From the NCBI GenBank assembly GCA_002110485.1, contig MOWL01000101.1:1-16374 (forward strand): DNA of 16,374 nt. Reading direction: 5' to 3'. The notes below the pieces were generated by a model. That model was given only the letters and a program-made list of their open reading frames with translations. It made no database searches and was not told the origin of the DNA. The stretch comes from Emergomyces orientalis. Taxonomy: Eukaryota; Ascomycota; Eurotiomycetes; Onygenales; Ajellomycetaceae. Made by a program: the position numbers and the translations under genes. The first letter of the stretch is position 1, and the number at the start of each line of letters is the position of its first letter. Below, piece after piece: positions 15,724-16,374 of the stretch.

Positions 15724-16374
15724 TCAGCACTGTTCAAAGAGAGGATCTATATCACCTCTTGAATCATCAAGGAATAAAGGATCATATGGTGAAGCCATAG
15801 AGTCAGGGTGTGGCTTCTGCTCACGTTCACTGGGAAACAGTCGGTATTTCTCGGCAGTGGACAGCTGGTGTTTCTCCTCCTTGGGCTGTTGCTTCTAAGT
15901 GATTCGGTTCAGTACTCCTGTCTACCTGACTAAATGACGGTTAGCAAGGAAAATACCGTGAGTCATTTTAGAGACATACTCTTCCGGAACGTCCTTGTCA
16001 CCCCCAGAGCAGTAAAATCTCGTCTCTTGCTCCCATCTTCGGCCGTCCGACGAGTAGGGGAATTGGGAGAGGTGTTTGGAAGGCCTGAAAACGCTCAGCA
16101 AGGAAAATATATGAGAGAAATTCTATAGGCATACTCTTCCGAAACCTTTTTGTCATTCCTTGAGCTGATAAGAACTGGTCCCTTGTTCCCAGTATCGACC
16201 ATCCCATGGGTAGGGGTGTTTGGACGTGTTTGGGCATCTCTGATATCGGAGCTGTTGGTGATTGTAGGTATGGACATCGTGATGGACAAAGACGGAGTGA
16301 CGAAGTGTGAAGACTTTCGGATATGGAAATTCAGCGTTGGATTTGAAGGCTTGCTTGAATGTTCGAACACAGCC
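15724..16374 (-). pseudogene. Broken gene with DPLF tail, continues past window
   Basis: From the right edge the minus strand reads CVRTFKQAFKSNAEFPYPK and LRHSVFVHHDVHTYNHQQL, then HPYPWDGRYWEQGTSSYQ. An exon-intron unit is duplicated: introns 16085-16134 (GTATGC donor, TTTTCAG acceptor) and 15930-15979 (GTATGT donor, GCTAAC branch, TTTAG acceptor), both 50 nt, around exon 15980-16084 (YSSDGRRWEQETRFYC). A final frame reads KQQPKEEKHQLSTAEKY and ends YDPLFLDDSRGDIDPLFEQC at 15724. One-base shifts break the first unit (near 16160) and the junction to the final frame (near 15897). A short alternative three-exon model from ATG 16277 to TGA 15827 (116 residues) is in phase but misses the DPLF tail. 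The tail resembles that of the orphan gene at 13081-14259. The family is unrecognised. Confidence 0.5.
15942..16225. repeat. Tandem duplication of an exon-intron unit
   Basis: Copies 15942-16080 and 16096-16225 are offset by about 154 nt at one end and 145 nt at the other, because of a small gap. Each copy contains a 50-nt intron and the preceding exon end (GGAAGA before the donor). Similarity is moderate, so the duplication is old. Confidence 0.7.

Overview
The window looks like an accessory, gene-relic-rich region of a filamentous ascomycete, probably from the Aspergillus/Penicillium side. The evidence is short spliceosomal introns of 48-60 nt (GTRNGY donors, CTAAY or CTGAY branch sites, YAG acceptors), TATA boxes with pyrimidine-rich leaders, and several fungal families: two BCS1-like AAA ATPases, a casein-kinase-1-type kinase joined to a fungal Est1-like helical module, a DUF3716-like cysteine domain and an F-box-like protein. 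No rRNA, tRNA or CRISPR array was seen. Most genes are on the minus strand.

Layout: 1-173 is a 75-bp tandem repeat. 388-1650 holds remnants of a DUF3716-like gene and a zinc-knuckle protein, in DNA strongly enriched for the palindrome CGTACG. 2075-3530 is a decayed CK1-like kinase. 3600-4700 is mostly empty. 4717-5501 is a frameshifted F-box-like gene. 5672-5814 is a foldback (MITE-like) hairpin. 5975-7276 is an intact BCS1-like ATPase. 7826-8250 is a repeat copy that recurs inverted at 12340-12665. 8328-9543 is a broken, unrecognised gene. 10312-11661 is a second intact BCS1-like ATPase. 11837-12909 is a decayed unrecognised gene with intact 3' exons. A 54-bp near-perfect palindrome at 12948-13001 sits just upstream of an intact three-exon orphan gene (13081-14259). 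14395-15603 is a minus-strand gene whose 3' part is intact after splicing and whose 5' part is broken. At the right edge (15724-16374) is a broken gene with a tandemly duplicated exon-intron unit and a C-terminus resembling that of the orphan gene.

Taken together, two membrane-type or AAA ATPases, one orphan gene and one partly intact gene appear to be the functional survivors in a region where many neighbours carry single-base frameshifts. The frameshifts may be real decay or, at least at two homopolymers, assembly errors. No pathway linking the genes is evident. The observations most worth following are the kinase/Est1-like fusion that has lost catalytic residues, the DPLF-tailed gene pair, and the inverted repeat pair that brackets the second BCS1-like gene. 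All readings come from inspection alone; identities to families are from recognised motifs, not from database searches.
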